DNA of 64,000 bases from assembly GCF_009739465.1 (NCBI RefSeq), contig NZ_WHOM01000067.1, positions 248,001 through 312,000 of the forward strand, written 5' to 3'. The DNA comes from Streptomyces apocyni (GTDB lineage: Bacteria > Actinomycetota > Actinomycetes > Streptomycetales > Streptomycetaceae). The notes beneath the pieces were generated by a model. It was not told where the DNA came from. It worked only from the letters and a program-made list of their open reading frames with translations, and did no database searches. Positions 35,051 to 43,180 of the stretch are shown piece by piece. The position numbers were made by a program, and so were the translations under genes. The first letter of the stretch is position 1. Every line of letters begins with the position of its first letter.

Positions 35051-35064
35051 CTGGGACGTCCCAG
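35051..35064. promoter_or_regulatory. Perfect 14-bp palindrome upstream of the first XRE gene
   Basis: CTGGGACGTCCCAG is a perfect palindrome 160 bp before the ATG at 35224, within the 386-bp intergenic region that otherwise holds only the upstream terminator. TGGGAC recurs about 40 bp downstream. It is a possible operator for an HTH protein, with no direct proof. Confidence 0.35.
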
Positions 35065-35223
35065 GCGGTGACCTGCGGCGATGTGCCGCGCGACGCGGCG
35101 TGAGTGGGACGGCGGGACGGCTGGAAACCGCCTTGCCCCAGCGTCGTCCGATGGAGGAAGAGGAACTGGAGGCCGGAGTTCGGACATCATCGGCACCAAG
35201 GAATCCAAGACGTGGGGTGGAAC

Positions 35224-36060
35224 ATGTCTAGGTGGAAGGAGCTGCCCGACTCGCTGGACCCGCGAGTGCGGCAGCTCGTCGTACAACTGCGCAGGCTCAA
35301 GGACCACAGTGGTCTGGGGCTGGCGGCGCTAGCCTCCAGAACGGGGTACAGCCGTTCGTCCTGGGACCGCTATCTCAACGGGAAGGCACTGCCACCGGCC
35401 GAGGCGGTCGAGGCGTTGGCCAGGGCCTGTGACACCGATCCGGCCCGGTTGCTCGTCCAGCGTGAGGTGGCCGCCGAGGCGTGGAACGCCGGGCGTGGCG
35501 GCGACCCCGAGCCCGAAGCCGGTCCCAACGCGGCCCCCGACGCAGACCCCGACCCCGACCCGTACCCCTCCCCGACCTCCGACGTGCGCGGCACGCGGAC
35601 CGCGGTCGTTCCGTGGCTGGCCATCGTCGGATCGAGTGCCGTGACAGCGCTGGTGATGCTGGTCGCGCTCGTCCTCTGGGCGCCCTGGGAGAGCGGCGGC
35701 GGAGGCAACTCCGGAAGCGAGGCCCGCGACAAGCCGTTCACCGGGGAAGCGCACCCGGAACTCGGCGAGTTCACCTACGAGCCGGGCAAGACGTACGCGT
35801 GCGAGGTCAAGCGGGACGATGACGGCAGGCTCTACGCGGGCTACAGCCGCACCCGTACCGAGCTGATCGAGCAGTCGTCCACGCGGTGGTCCGTGGTGGA
35901 GGCCCAGTGTTTGCTGGAGCACCATGAGTTCTCACCGGAAGGCGTCGACGGAGCGTTCGGCAACAACACCGAGCGCGCGGTCAGGCGCCTCCAGGACGAG
36001 GCGCACATCGCGGTGGACGGGAAGGTGGGACCAGACACCTGGAAGGTGCTGCGCAAGTGA
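35224..36060 (+). CDS. XRE-HTH, membrane helix and peptidoglycan-binding domain protein
   Basis: This 278-residue protein has a cytoplasmic XRE-like HTH (about residues 15-70, with LGLAALASRTGYSRSSWDRY). An acidic Pro-rich linker is followed by a membrane helix (about 128-152), and then by an outside part with a type 1 peptidoglycan-binding fold (VVEAQCLLEHHEFSPEGVDG, then FGNNTERAVRRLQ and VGPDTWKVL). This joins a DNA-binding module to a wall-sensing module. The ATG at 35224 begins MSRWKELP, the same opening as the third paralogue (MPRWKALP). The next gene overlaps by 4 bp (GTGA). Confidence 0.85.
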   Translation: MSRWKELPDSLDPRVRQLVVQLRRLKDHSGLGLAALASRTGYSRSSWDRYLNGKALPPAEAVEALARACDTDPARLLVQREVAAEAWNAGRGGDPEPEAGPNAAPDADPDPDPYPSPTSDVRGTRTAVVPWLAIVGSSAVTALVMLVALVLWAPWESGGGGNSGSEARDKPFTGEAHPELGEFTYEPGKTYACEVKRDDDGRLYAGYSRTRTELIEQSSTRWSVVEAQCLLEHHEFSPEGVDGAFGNNTERAVRRLQDEAHIAVDGKVGPDTWKVLRK

Positions 36061-37007
36061 CGCAAGTGAGACGTCCACAAGAGTCCGTGGAATGCGTCCA
36101 GCTCGCGCGCGCGTTGCGTGAGTTGCGCGCGGCGACGGGGCTGAGCCTGGCCGCGCTGGCGGCGAAGACCCCGTACAGCAAGTCCTCGTGGGAGCGCTAT
36201 CTCAACGGCAAGGCGCTGCCGCCGCGTGGCGCCGTCGAGCAGCTGTGCATGCTGGCGGACGAACGCCCGGCCAGGGCGCTGGCGTTCTGGGATCTGGCGG
36301 AGTCCACCTGGAGCGGCCGCGCGGGAGCCGGGCGTACGAGGGCGGGGCCTACGACAGCCGCCGGTACGGGAGGTACTGGAGGTACTGGAGGTACTGGAGG
36401 TACGGAGGCGGCCGGGGGAGAGGGACCACCTGGTGCTCCTGCCGACGCTCCCGAGGCTGCTCCCGCGCGCGGGTTCCACAAGCGGCGCAAGCTCGGCTTC
36501 CTCACCGGTGTCGTCGCCGGTCTGGCCGCGGTCACCGCCGGAGTCCTGCTGGTCGTCTGGGGTGTGGGCGGTGACAGCGGTCAGTCCGCCGAGGGCGCGT
36601 CGCCGCCGACTGGCAGCGCGCCCGGGCCGAGCTGCGAGGGCGAGGCCTGCACCGGCAAGAACCCGGAGTCGACCCGGTGTGCCAGTGCCGTCCACCCGCC
36701 GGGCACGGTGGTCGCGCACCGCTTCGACGGCGGCACGGTGATCAAGGTGCGGCGCTCCGTGCCCTGCGGCACGGTGTGGGCCCGGATCGACCGGGGGCTG
36801 GAGGGCGACCAGTTCGATGTCACCGCCCCCGGGGCGAAGCCTCAGCGCGGCGAGGTGCGGGACCGGTTCGACGCGCAGAGCTCGGTGTCGACGCCGATGG
36901 CACCGGTGGTTCAGGCCGATCTGTCCCGGGTCAGGGCCTGTCTCGTACGGGACGGGGTGCGGGAGTGCTTCGACGGCGGGGCCAGCGTCGCACCCGAGGC
37001 GTCCTAG
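36057..37007 (+). CDS. XRE-HTH membrane protein with extracytoplasmic DUF2690-like domain
   Basis: This 316-residue protein starts at a GTG overlapping the previous stop. The HTH (about residues 15-65, LSLAALAAKTPYSKSSWERY) is closely related to its neighbours. A Gly/Thr repeat linker encoded by 9-bp repeats is followed by a membrane helix (about 145-167) and an outside domain with four conserved cysteines (CEGEACTGKNPESTRC, VPCGTVWARI, VRACLVRDGVRECF) resembling DUF2690. The domain probably folds with disulfides. It is a paralogue of the gene at 37481-38572. A signal-sensing role across the membrane is an inference. Confidence 0.82.
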   Translation: MTQVRRPQESVECVQLARALRELRAATGLSLAALAAKTPYSKSSWERYLNGKALPPRGAVEQLCMLADERPARALAFWDLAESTWSGRAGAGRTRAGPTTAAGTGGTGGTGGTGGTEAAGGEGPPGAPADAPEAAPARGFHKRRKLGFLTGVVAGLAAVTAGVLLVVWGVGGDSGQSAEGASPPTGSAPGPSCEGEACTGKNPESTRCASAVHPPGTVVAHRFDGGTVIKVRRSVPCGTVWARIDRGLEGDQFDVTAPGAKPQRGEVRDRFDAQSSVSTPMAPVVQADLSRVRACLVRDGVRECFDGGASVAPEAS

Positions 37008-37480
37008 ACGTCCTGGGCGTCCTGGGCGTCCTAGGGGCCGTCTGGCCCCCCCGCCGGAGGCCCCAGGCAACGGTGTCCATCCCCTCCCCCGAGGAAGGAC
37101 GGGCACCGTCTGCCAGTGGGGCGTTCCGGGAACCAGAGTCATGGACGTGCCAAGCGTGAACAAGCGATGGGTTGCCTCTGTAGCGCGGAAGTGACCATTC
37201 CGGGACCGTGTCCGAGCCCTGCAACGAATGCGTTGATTCACAACTGTGAGGTCACAAGCAGGGGGATTCGTGGAGTCGGGCTCCCGGGTGATGGGACACT
37301 GGTCTGCGGACCAGGTGGCGCGCGACGGGGCACGCCCATGGCCGGATGCTTCTGTGCGCCCCCTTCGCGGGAACTGACACCCTGGCTACGCGCATCCCTG
37401 TGGGTAGCCGGATCGCAGGCAAGCAGGGCGTCGCGCGCGGGGGCTGTCAGGCACGTACATGGGGGGACAAGGGGGAAGTA
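37008..37480 (+). other. Intergenic region before the third XRE gene, with 9-bp tandem repeats
   Basis: The region begins with four 9-bp tandem units of the GTCCTGGGC type (about 37001-37035) and a weak terminator-like pair of ACGGTG and CACCGT around 37068-37111. A small hairpin (CTGGTC-TGCG-GACCAG) is at 37299-37314. A possible 35-codon reading frame is listed separately. Confidence 0.4.
37270..37377 (+). CDS. Possible 35-residue small protein or leader peptide
   Basis: A GTG at 37270 has AGGGGG 4-5 nt upstream and opens a 35-codon frame (VESGSRVMGH to PLRGN) ending 103 bp before the third XRE gene. Codon third positions are mixed, and no homologue is recognised. It may be a leader peptide or chance. 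Confidence 0.25.
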   Translation: MESGSRVMGHWSADQVARDGARPWPDASVRPLRGN

Positions 37481-38572
37481 ATGCCTCGTTGGAAGGCACT
37501 ACCGGAGGAGCTCGACCCTCAGGTACGCGAGTTCGCGAGCCAGCTGCGGCGGCTTGTGGACCGCAGTGGGCTGAGCATCGCCGCGGTGTCGGACCGCACG
37601 GGCTACAGCAAGACGTCCTGGGAGCGGTATCTCAACGGCCGGCTGCTCGCCCCCAAGGGCGCGGTCGTGGCGCTGGCCGAGGTCACGAACACGAACCCCG
37701 TGCACCTCACCACCATGTGGGAGCTCGCGGAGCGCGCCTGGAGCCGCTCCGAGATGCGGCACGACATGACCATGGAGGCGATCCGGATCTCGCAGGCGCG
37801 CGCCGCGCTTGGCGAGGTCGGTTCCGCCCCGGGGAGGGCGAAGGGCAGGAACGGCAGCGCCCATGGGCGTACGCCCGGCGGCCCGTCCGGCCCGTCCGGC
37901 GCCCCCCAGGGGCCCCGGGGTGCCGGTGCCGGTGCCGGTGCCGCGCGTCCCGCTGACAGTCCGGATGGCTCGTACGGCTCCGTCGCCGCGCGCTCCGGCC
38001 CTCCGGGACCTCCCGGACCGCCGACGGCCGGGCCCCAGGGTGGCGGCTCGCCCGACAAGGAGCGGCAGCGCCGGAAGCTGACGATGTTCCTCGCGGGCGT
38101 CGTCGGCGCCCTCGTGGTCATCGCGGCGGCCGTCTACTTCACCGACTTCGGCCGGGGCGACAAGACCCCGCAGGCCCAGCCGTCGACGCCCCCGCCGACC
38201 ACCAGCGCCGCCCCGCTGCCCGCCGGCGTCAAGTGCAGTGGCACCGACTGCGCGGGCCAGGACCCGGAGGACATGGGCTGCGGTGGCGAGCACGCCACGA
38301 CCAGCGCCAGGGCGACCGTCGGTACGGCCCTGATCGAGGTCAGGTACAGCAAGACCTGCGGCGCCGCCTGGGCGCGCATCCAGCAGGCGGCGGTCGGCGA
38401 CACGATCGAGATCTCGACGTCTTCCGTCAAGGGCGCCAAGGGCAAGCAGGCCGACGAGCTGACCGTGCCTGGTGACACGTACACCGCGATGGTGCCCGCG
38501 AAGGGCGCGACCGACGTCAAGGCATGCGGCACGCTGGTGACCGGCCAGAAGGGCTGCACGGAAACGGAGTAG
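37481..38572 (+). CDS. XRE-HTH membrane protein with extracytoplasmic DUF2690 domain
   Basis: This 363-residue protein has an XRE-like HTH (about residues 15-70, LSIAAVSDRTGYSKTSWERY). A long Pro/Gly/Ala linker leads to a membrane helix (about 200-222, MFLAGVVGALVVIAAAVYF) and a DUF2690-like outside domain with paired cysteines (VKCSGTDCAGQDPEDMGC, YSKTCGAAWARI, KACGTLVTGQKGC). GGGGGAA upstream supports the ATG at 37481. It is the third member of a run of related genes, separated from the second by 473 bp and so probably transcribed on its own. A terminator follows. Confidence 0.85.
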   Translation: MPRWKALPEELDPQVREFASQLRRLVDRSGLSIAAVSDRTGYSKTSWERYLNGRLLAPKGAVVALAEVTNTNPVHLTTMWELAERAWSRSEMRHDMTMEAIRISQARAALGEVGSAPGRAKGRNGSAHGRTPGGPSGPSGAPQGPRGAGAGAGAARPADSPDGSYGSVAARSGPPGPPGPPTAGPQGGGSPDKERQRRKLTMFLAGVVGALVVIAAAVYFTDFGRGDKTPQAQPSTPPPTTSAAPLPAGVKCSGTDCAGQDPEDMGCGGEHATTSARATVGTALIEVRYSKTCGAAWARIQQAAVGDTIEISTSSVKGAKGKQADELTVPGDTYTAMVPAKGATDVKACGTLVTGQKGCTETE

Positions 38573-38588
38573 GGGACGGGAAGCGGAG

Positions 38589-38618
38589 CAGCGCGGGGGC
38601 ATGCCCGCCCCCGCGCTG
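38589..38618 (+). terminator. Terminator hairpin after the third XRE gene
   Basis: A perfect 12-bp GC stem (38589-38600 with 38607-38618) with a 6-nt loop starts 16 bp after the stop codon. Confidence 0.85.
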
Positions 38619-38686
38619 TGCGCCGGGCCACACGCCCCAGGAGGTGTACGGTGCCGGGGTTCGGATAGCCTGACCGATGGATCTCT

Positions 38687-38698
38687 CTTGACGTCGAG
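38687..38698. promoter_or_regulatory. Palindromic site upstream of mdh
   Basis: CTTGACGTCGAG is a 12-bp inverted repeat with one mismatched pair, about 120 bp before the mdh start. It includes a -35-like TTGACG. It could be an operator overlapping the promoter. Confidence 0.35.
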
Positions 38699-38815
38699 GG
38701 AAAGATCGATCATCGGATCGTTGGTTCGGTCCCCGGATCGTCAGATCGCTGAGCGTCGGGAGATCCCGCACCCCGGGGCAGGACCCCAACCGCCAGCTGT
38801 CTTACGGAGATCGCC

Positions 38816-39805
38816 ATGACCCGCACTCCCGTGAATGTCACCGTTACCGGCGCGGCCGGACAGATCGGCTACGCGCTGCTGTTCCGTATCGCCTCCGGTC
38901 ACCTGCTCGGCCCGGACGTGCCGGTCAAGCTCCGCCTCCTCGAGATCACCCCCGCGCTCGGCGCGGCCGAGGGTACCGCGATGGAGCTGGACGACTGCGC
39001 CTTCCCGCTGCTCAAGGGCATCGACATCTCGGACGACCCGAACGTCGCCTTCGATGGCGCCAACGTCGCCCTCCTGGTCGGCGCCCGCCCCCGTACCAAG
39101 GGCATGGAGCGCGGCGACCTGCTCTCCGCCAACGGCGGCATCTTCAAGCCGCAGGGCAAGGCCATCAACGACCACGCCGCGGACGACATCAAGGTCCTGG
39201 TCGTCGGCAACCCGGCCAACACCAACGCGCTCATCGCGCAGGCCGCCGCCCCGGACGTACCGGCCGAGCGCTTCACCGCGATGACCCGCCTGGACCACAA
39301 CCGCGCGCTCTCGCAGCTCTCCAAGAAGACCGGCGCCGCCGTCTCCGACATCAAGCGCCTCACCATCTGGGGCAACCACTCGGCGACCCAGTACCCGGAC
39401 ATCTTCCACGCCGAGATCGCGGGCAAGAACGCCGCCGAGGTCGTCAGCGACGAGCAGTGGCTCGCCGACACGTTCATCCCCACCGTCGCCAAGCGCGGCG
39501 CCGCGATCATCGAGGCCCGTGGCGCGTCCTCGGCCGCGTCGGCCGCGAACGCCGCCATTGACCACGTACACACCTGGGTCAACGGCACCGCTGACGGCGA
39601 CTGGACCTCGATGGGTATCCCGTCGGACGGCTCGTACGGCGTCCCGGAGGGCCTGATCTCCTCCTTCCCCGTCACCGCCAAGGACGGCAGGTACGAGATC
39701 GTCCAGGGCCTGGAGATCAACGACTTCTCCCGCGCCCGGATCGACGCGTCGGTCAAGGAGCTCACCGAGGAGCGCGACGCGGTGCGCGGTCTCGGCCTCA
39801 TCTGA
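38816..39805 (+). CDS. mdh: Malate dehydrogenase (NAD-dependent)
   Basis: This 329-residue malate dehydrogenase oxidises malate to oxaloacetate in the TCA cycle. The NAD-binding loop is VTGAAGQIGYALLFRI. VGARPRTKGMERGDLL carries substrate Arg residues, GNPANTNA follows, and the catalytic His is in IWGNHSATQYPD. The sequence type is the cytosolic-MDH-like group usual in actinobacteria. The ATG at 38816 has ACGGAGA upstream. It is monocistronic, with a terminator downstream. sucCD and mdh in the same region reflect the conserved chromosomal order. Confidence 0.97.
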   Translation: MTRTPVNVTVTGAAGQIGYALLFRIASGHLLGPDVPVKLRLLEITPALGAAEGTAMELDDCAFPLLKGIDISDDPNVAFDGANVALLVGARPRTKGMERGDLLSANGGIFKPQGKAINDHAADDIKVLVVGNPANTNALIAQAAAPDVPAERFTAMTRLDHNRALSQLSKKTGAAVSDIKRLTIWGNHSATQYPDIFHAEIAGKNAAEVVSDEQWLADTFIPTVAKRGAAIIEARGASSAASAANAAIDHVHTWVNGTADGDWTSMGIPSDGSYGVPEGLISSFPVTAKDGRYEIVQGLEINDFSRARIDASVKELTEERDAVRGLGLI

Positions 39806-39845
39806 CCCGTCGTCTGATCCTCGCGTCTGGTCCCGCCAGACACCT

Positions 39846-39881
39846 CAGAAGGTCCCGGTCCGCAAGGGCCGGGACCTTCTG
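39846..39881 (+). terminator. Terminator hairpin after mdh
   Basis: A perfect 13-bp stem (39846-39858 with 39869-39881) with a 10-nt loop is followed by TGTGTG. It lies 41 bp after the mdh stop. Confidence 0.88.
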
Positions 39882-40000
39882 TGTGTGCTGCTGTCGAGAT
39901 GGCTCCCGAGCGCCCGGCGCTCCCCTATGATGTGACGCAGCGCACATGCCCACGGCAACACGTGCGTCTCGTAAGGCAGTTGGAGTCCCAGGGGGAAGCG

Positions 40001-41746
40001 TTGACGCAGACCTACGTGCCGCAGCAGCCGGAGCCGCCAGGGCAGCCGGACCTGCCGGACGCACCCCCGCAGGTCCCCGTGACACCGCCCGGAGCCAGCG
40101 AGGCCACCCGGCTGCTCTGCGCGGGCAGCTACCTCGACAGCGCCTACCGTGACGCCGTCATCGAGGAGCTGTACGTCCACGAGGAGCGCATCGCCGCCCC
40201 CTCGCTCGGCTTCGACGCGGCCCGCGTACTGGCCCACGCCCTGCGCGCCCGCCGCGCCGAACTCGGCTGGGCGGCCGGGGCCCTGGCGGTGTGGCTGGTG
40301 GGGGCGGTGCTCGCCGTCGAGACGGTGATCCTCCTCCTGTTGCCCTGTCTGATGCTCACGGCCGCCGACCGGATCCGCGGGCGGGAGCCGCGTCCGCCGC
40401 TCTACCGCAGGGTGCCCGCCTGGTGGATGCGCTGGACGGGGCGGCCGCTGCTGCTGTTCATGGTGATCCTGATGGTGCGGATCGGCTTCGGGGCGGAGGA
40501 GTCGGCGGACGTCAGGGAGCTCATGGACGCCCTGCTGCCCGACCCCGTGCTCGCGATGCTCGACACCGACGGCCAGGTGAAGCCGTTCGAGGCCTGGGTC
40601 GCGATCGTCGTCCTGCTGCTGGCGGCGCTGTGTCTGGCCGGGCAGCGCGGGCAGTTCGCCCGGGCGCTCGCCGGTGAACTGCACCCGGGCCGGTTCGCCG
40701 ACATGGCCAGCGACCCCGCCGAGGCGGCGCCGGGCCAGCGCTTCCAGCGGCTGCGGCAGCGCATCAGGACCGAGCAGCACGCCCCGCTGGTGATGTACCA
40801 CGCGGGACACCCGTTCTGCGGCGCCGGAAGCCCGTACGACTCCTGGACCCTCGCGGTCGAACTGCGGCCCGACGCCGACCGGAAGCACCCCCCGGAGCCG
40901 GTCAGCAACCGGATGATCCTGGAGCGTGTGCGGCCGCTGCTCGCCGGGCTGCGGGTGCCGTCGCCCCAGGCGGGGGACGCGGTACGGGACCGGCTGCGCC
41001 AGCTGGAGATCGACGAGTGCGTGTTCCTCCCGGTCGCCGGACTGCCGCGCCGTGAACTCGCCCCGTACGACCAGCAGGTCTTCGAGGCGCACCGGGCCGA
41101 CGCGGTCGAGGAGGGCGGCGAGACCCGGCGGCACTTCCTGCGGATCAGGGTCGGCGGCTGGGAGGAGGAGCTGGTCACGACCGTCTTCGTCCGCGTGCAC
41201 ACGCAGGGCCGGATGCTGATGCTGGAGATCGCCCCGCATGTGCTGCTTCCGGTACGAGAGGACTTCGAGGAGGCCGACCGGATCGCGCACCAGTACCGCA
41301 ACAACAGCGTGCTGGGCAAGGCCGTCTGGGCCCTGGCCAGGACCCCGCGCTCGCTGCCGCTCGCCGTCGCCACGCTCGCCCAGGGGATGGCACTGACCTG
41401 GCGGATCATGACCGGCGGCTACGGCGGGGCGATGCCCGACGGGCCCGCCGTGTCGGTCCGTGAGCTGGGCGCGGCCGACGCCTGCTCGCTGTTCCAGGAC
41501 ATGGACGTACGCCGCTATCTCAAGGCCGTCCAGGACCGGGTGGCCAACGGTGTGCGGCAGGCGCTGCGCGAAGCGGGGTACCACACCGACGAGTTCGTCC
41601 AGAAGATCACGCACGTCAGCGGCGGCGGGGTGCTCATCGAGAAGGCGCAGGGCGCGTTCGCCGTCGGCGACCACAACACGATCACCAACAACAACGCGCA
41701 GGGCGCGCGCAGTGGCCTGGGAGGCGACAACGATGGCGAGCGATGA
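40001..41746 (+). CDS. Membrane protein with C-terminal RHIM-like amyloid motif
   Basis: This 581-residue protein of unknown family has a Pro-rich N-terminus and two groups of membrane helices (about residues 90-122 and 145-215). A cytoplasmic part with mixed alpha/beta composition follows. The last 30 residues carry VLIEKAQGAFAVGDHNTITN, whose FAVGDHNTIT core resembles the RHIM core (V-G-D-x-N-x-hydrophobic). The next gene begins with an almost identical motif. The TTG at 40001 has GGGGGAA 4-5 nt upstream. The upstream part of the open frame crosses the mdh terminator and is not coding. The stop overlaps the next gene by 14 bp. Confidence 0.72.
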   Translation: MTQTYVPQQPEPPGQPDLPDAPPQVPVTPPGASEATRLLCAGSYLDSAYRDAVIEELYVHEERIAAPSLGFDAARVLAHALRARRAELGWAAGALAVWLVGAVLAVETVILLLLPCLMLTAADRIRGREPRPPLYRRVPAWWMRWTGRPLLLFMVILMVRIGFGAEESADVRELMDALLPDPVLAMLDTDGQVKPFEAWVAIVVLLLAALCLAGQRGQFARALAGELHPGRFADMASDPAEAAPGQRFQRLRQRIRTEQHAPLVMYHAGHPFCGAGSPYDSWTLAVELRPDADRKHPPEPVSNRMILERVRPLLAGLRVPSPQAGDAVRDRLRQLEIDECVFLPVAGLPRRELAPYDQQVFEAHRADAVEEGGETRRHFLRIRVGGWEEELVTTVFVRVHTQGRMLMLEIAPHVLLPVREDFEEADRIAHQYRNNSVLGKAVWALARTPRSLPLAVATLAQGMALTWRIMTGGYGGAMPDGPAVSVRELGAADACSLFQDMDVRRYLKAVQDRVANGVRQALREAGYHTDEFVQKITHVSGGGVLIEKAQGAFAVGDHNTITNNNAQGARSGLGGDNDGER

Positions 41747-42098
41747 CAGCCGGGGCGGCATCCACATCAAGCACGTACAGGGCGCGTTCGCCATCGGCGA
41801 CCACAACAGCGTCGTCAACCAGCCCGGCGCCGCGCAGCCGGACCCCGCGGCGGCGGAGCTGCTCAAGGCCGTACGGGAACTGCGTGCCGATCTGGCCCGG
41901 CTGAACACCACCGACGAGACGGCCGCCCTGGACGGGGAACTCGCCGACGCGGAGGACGAGATCGGCCGGACCGGGCGGGCTGAGCCGGGGCTGCTCGGCC
42001 GGATCGGGCAGGCGCTCACGCGGGCGACGGCGGTGACGGGGCTGCTGGCCTCGGCGACGGCGCTGTCCGACTCGGTGCGCGCGCTGATCGGGGAGTGA
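41733..42098 (+). CDS. Small protein with N-terminal RHIM-like amyloid motif
   Basis: This 121-residue cytoplasmic protein opens with GGIHIKHVQGAFAIGDHNSV (about residues 8-27), closely matching the C-terminus of the preceding membrane protein at both protein and DNA level. The rest is helical: a coiled coil (AAELLKAVRELRADLARLN, about 40-60) and a C-terminal amphipathic or membrane-active helix (LTRATAVTGLLASATAL). GGAGG 9 nt before the ATG supports the start, and the gene overlaps its upstream partner by 14 bp. Motif sharing between adjacent genes is typical of amyloid signalling pairs, in which one protein templates assembly of the other. The function remains inferred. Confidence 0.72.
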   Translation: MASDDSRGGIHIKHVQGAFAIGDHNSVVNQPGAAQPDPAAAELLKAVRELRADLARLNTTDETAALDGELADAEDEIGRTGRAEPGLLGRIGQALTRATAVTGLLASATALSDSVRALIGE

Positions 42099-42104
42099 GG
42101 AAGC

Positions 42105-43115
42105 GTGGCCGACGCTGGCGAGCCGCACTGGAACGCGCGCACGCAACGCTGGGAGACCGGCAACGCCCCGCCGCCCCGGTTCACCCCGCCCCCTCCGCCA
42201 CCGCCCGGGTCGGAGCCGCCGACCGAGCCACCGACCGAGCCGCGCGTCGAGCTGGCGCCGCGGCCGCACTGGCAGTCGGTGGGGATGGGGCCCGCCCTCG
42301 GGTTACCACGGCTGCCCTGGTACCGCCGGGGTGTGGTGGTCGTGCCGGTCGCGGCCGCGGTACTGCTCGCGGGGTTCGGCGGCTGGCTGCTGTTCAGCCC
42401 GGCCGACGACGGGACGCCGGACGCGAAGCGGGCCGCGGACACCGCCGCCCCGTCCACCCTGTCCACACCGACCGATCCGACTGACGCTCAGCCGGTGCCG
42501 CCCCCGCCCACCCCCTCGTACACGTACCCGACCGAAGGCGCTACCGAGGGCCCGGCCGAGGGCCCGACCTTCACCGAAGGCACCGAGGACCCCCAGGAAA
42601 CCGCCGCCTCCCAGGGCGCACCGTCCGGCCCGCCCGCCGGATACCAGTCCTTCGTCGAGTCGGACTTCGTCATCGACGTCCCCGAGGGCTGGGAGCGCCG
42701 TACGGAACGGGGCCAGAAGGGCGTCACGATCTACTTCTACGAGGAGCCGGGCGGCGGCCCGCGCTTCGTCCAGGTCTTCCCGGTGACCGAAGAGGGCTAC
42801 ACCCCGCGAAAGGCACTCTCCGTGACCGACGAGACCAAGGGTAAGGAAACGGACAGCGGCTACCGGCGCCACTCCCTCCGCGACGTCCCTGGCGTCAGCG
42901 GGCCCGCGGCCGAGCTCGACTACTCCTACACCAGCAAGACCTGGGACACCCGGATCCGCGTCCTGGACCGTGTCTTCCCCACGGCCGATGACACGCTCTA
43001 CGCGGTGCTGAGCAGCGGCCCGGCCACCGAGTGGCCGACCCAGCGGCGGGTCCTGAGTACCGTGGTCGACTCCTTCTGCCTCCCGAGCACCTCACGGGCT
43101 ACGGTCTGCCGGTGA
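42105..43115 (+). CDS. Membrane-anchored extracytoplasmic protein
   Basis: This 336-residue protein has a Pro-rich cytoplasmic N-terminus (about 75 residues, beginning GEPHWNARTQRWE), one membrane helix (about 78-98), a Thr/Pro/Glu-rich outside linker with TEGP repeats, and a folded outer domain (about 185-330; SDFVIDVPEGWERR, then IYFYEEPGGGPRFVQVFP). The outer domain resembles the PsbP/LpqN-like fold common in actinobacterial lipoproteins. The GTG at 42105 is 6 bp after the stop of the amyloid-motif gene, so the three genes form an operon. Its part in that system is unknown. Confidence 0.72.
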   Translation: MADAGEPHWNARTQRWETGNAPPPRFTPPPPPPPGSEPPTEPPTEPRVELAPRPHWQSVGMGPALGLPRLPWYRRGVVVVPVAAAVLLAGFGGWLLFSPADDGTPDAKRAADTAAPSTLSTPTDPTDAQPVPPPPTPSYTYPTEGATEGPAEGPTFTEGTEDPQETAASQGAPSGPPAGYQSFVESDFVIDVPEGWERRTERGQKGVTIYFYEEPGGGPRFVQVFPVTEEGYTPRKALSVTDETKGKETDSGYRRHSLRDVPGVSGPAAELDYSYTSKTWDTRIRVLDRVFPTADDTLYAVLSSGPATEWPTQRRVLSTVVDSFCLPSTSRATVCR

Positions 43116-43180
43116 GGCGCACACGAAGAGTGACCAGGGACGATGGCCCGTTCCTCGGCCCGTATCCCCGCTCTGACTAG

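Noticed and set aside
39881..40000. Extended start of the amyloid-motif membrane protein upstream of 40001
   Set aside because: The extension would run from within the mdh terminator, has poor codon usage, and the TTG at 40001 has a proper ribosome site.
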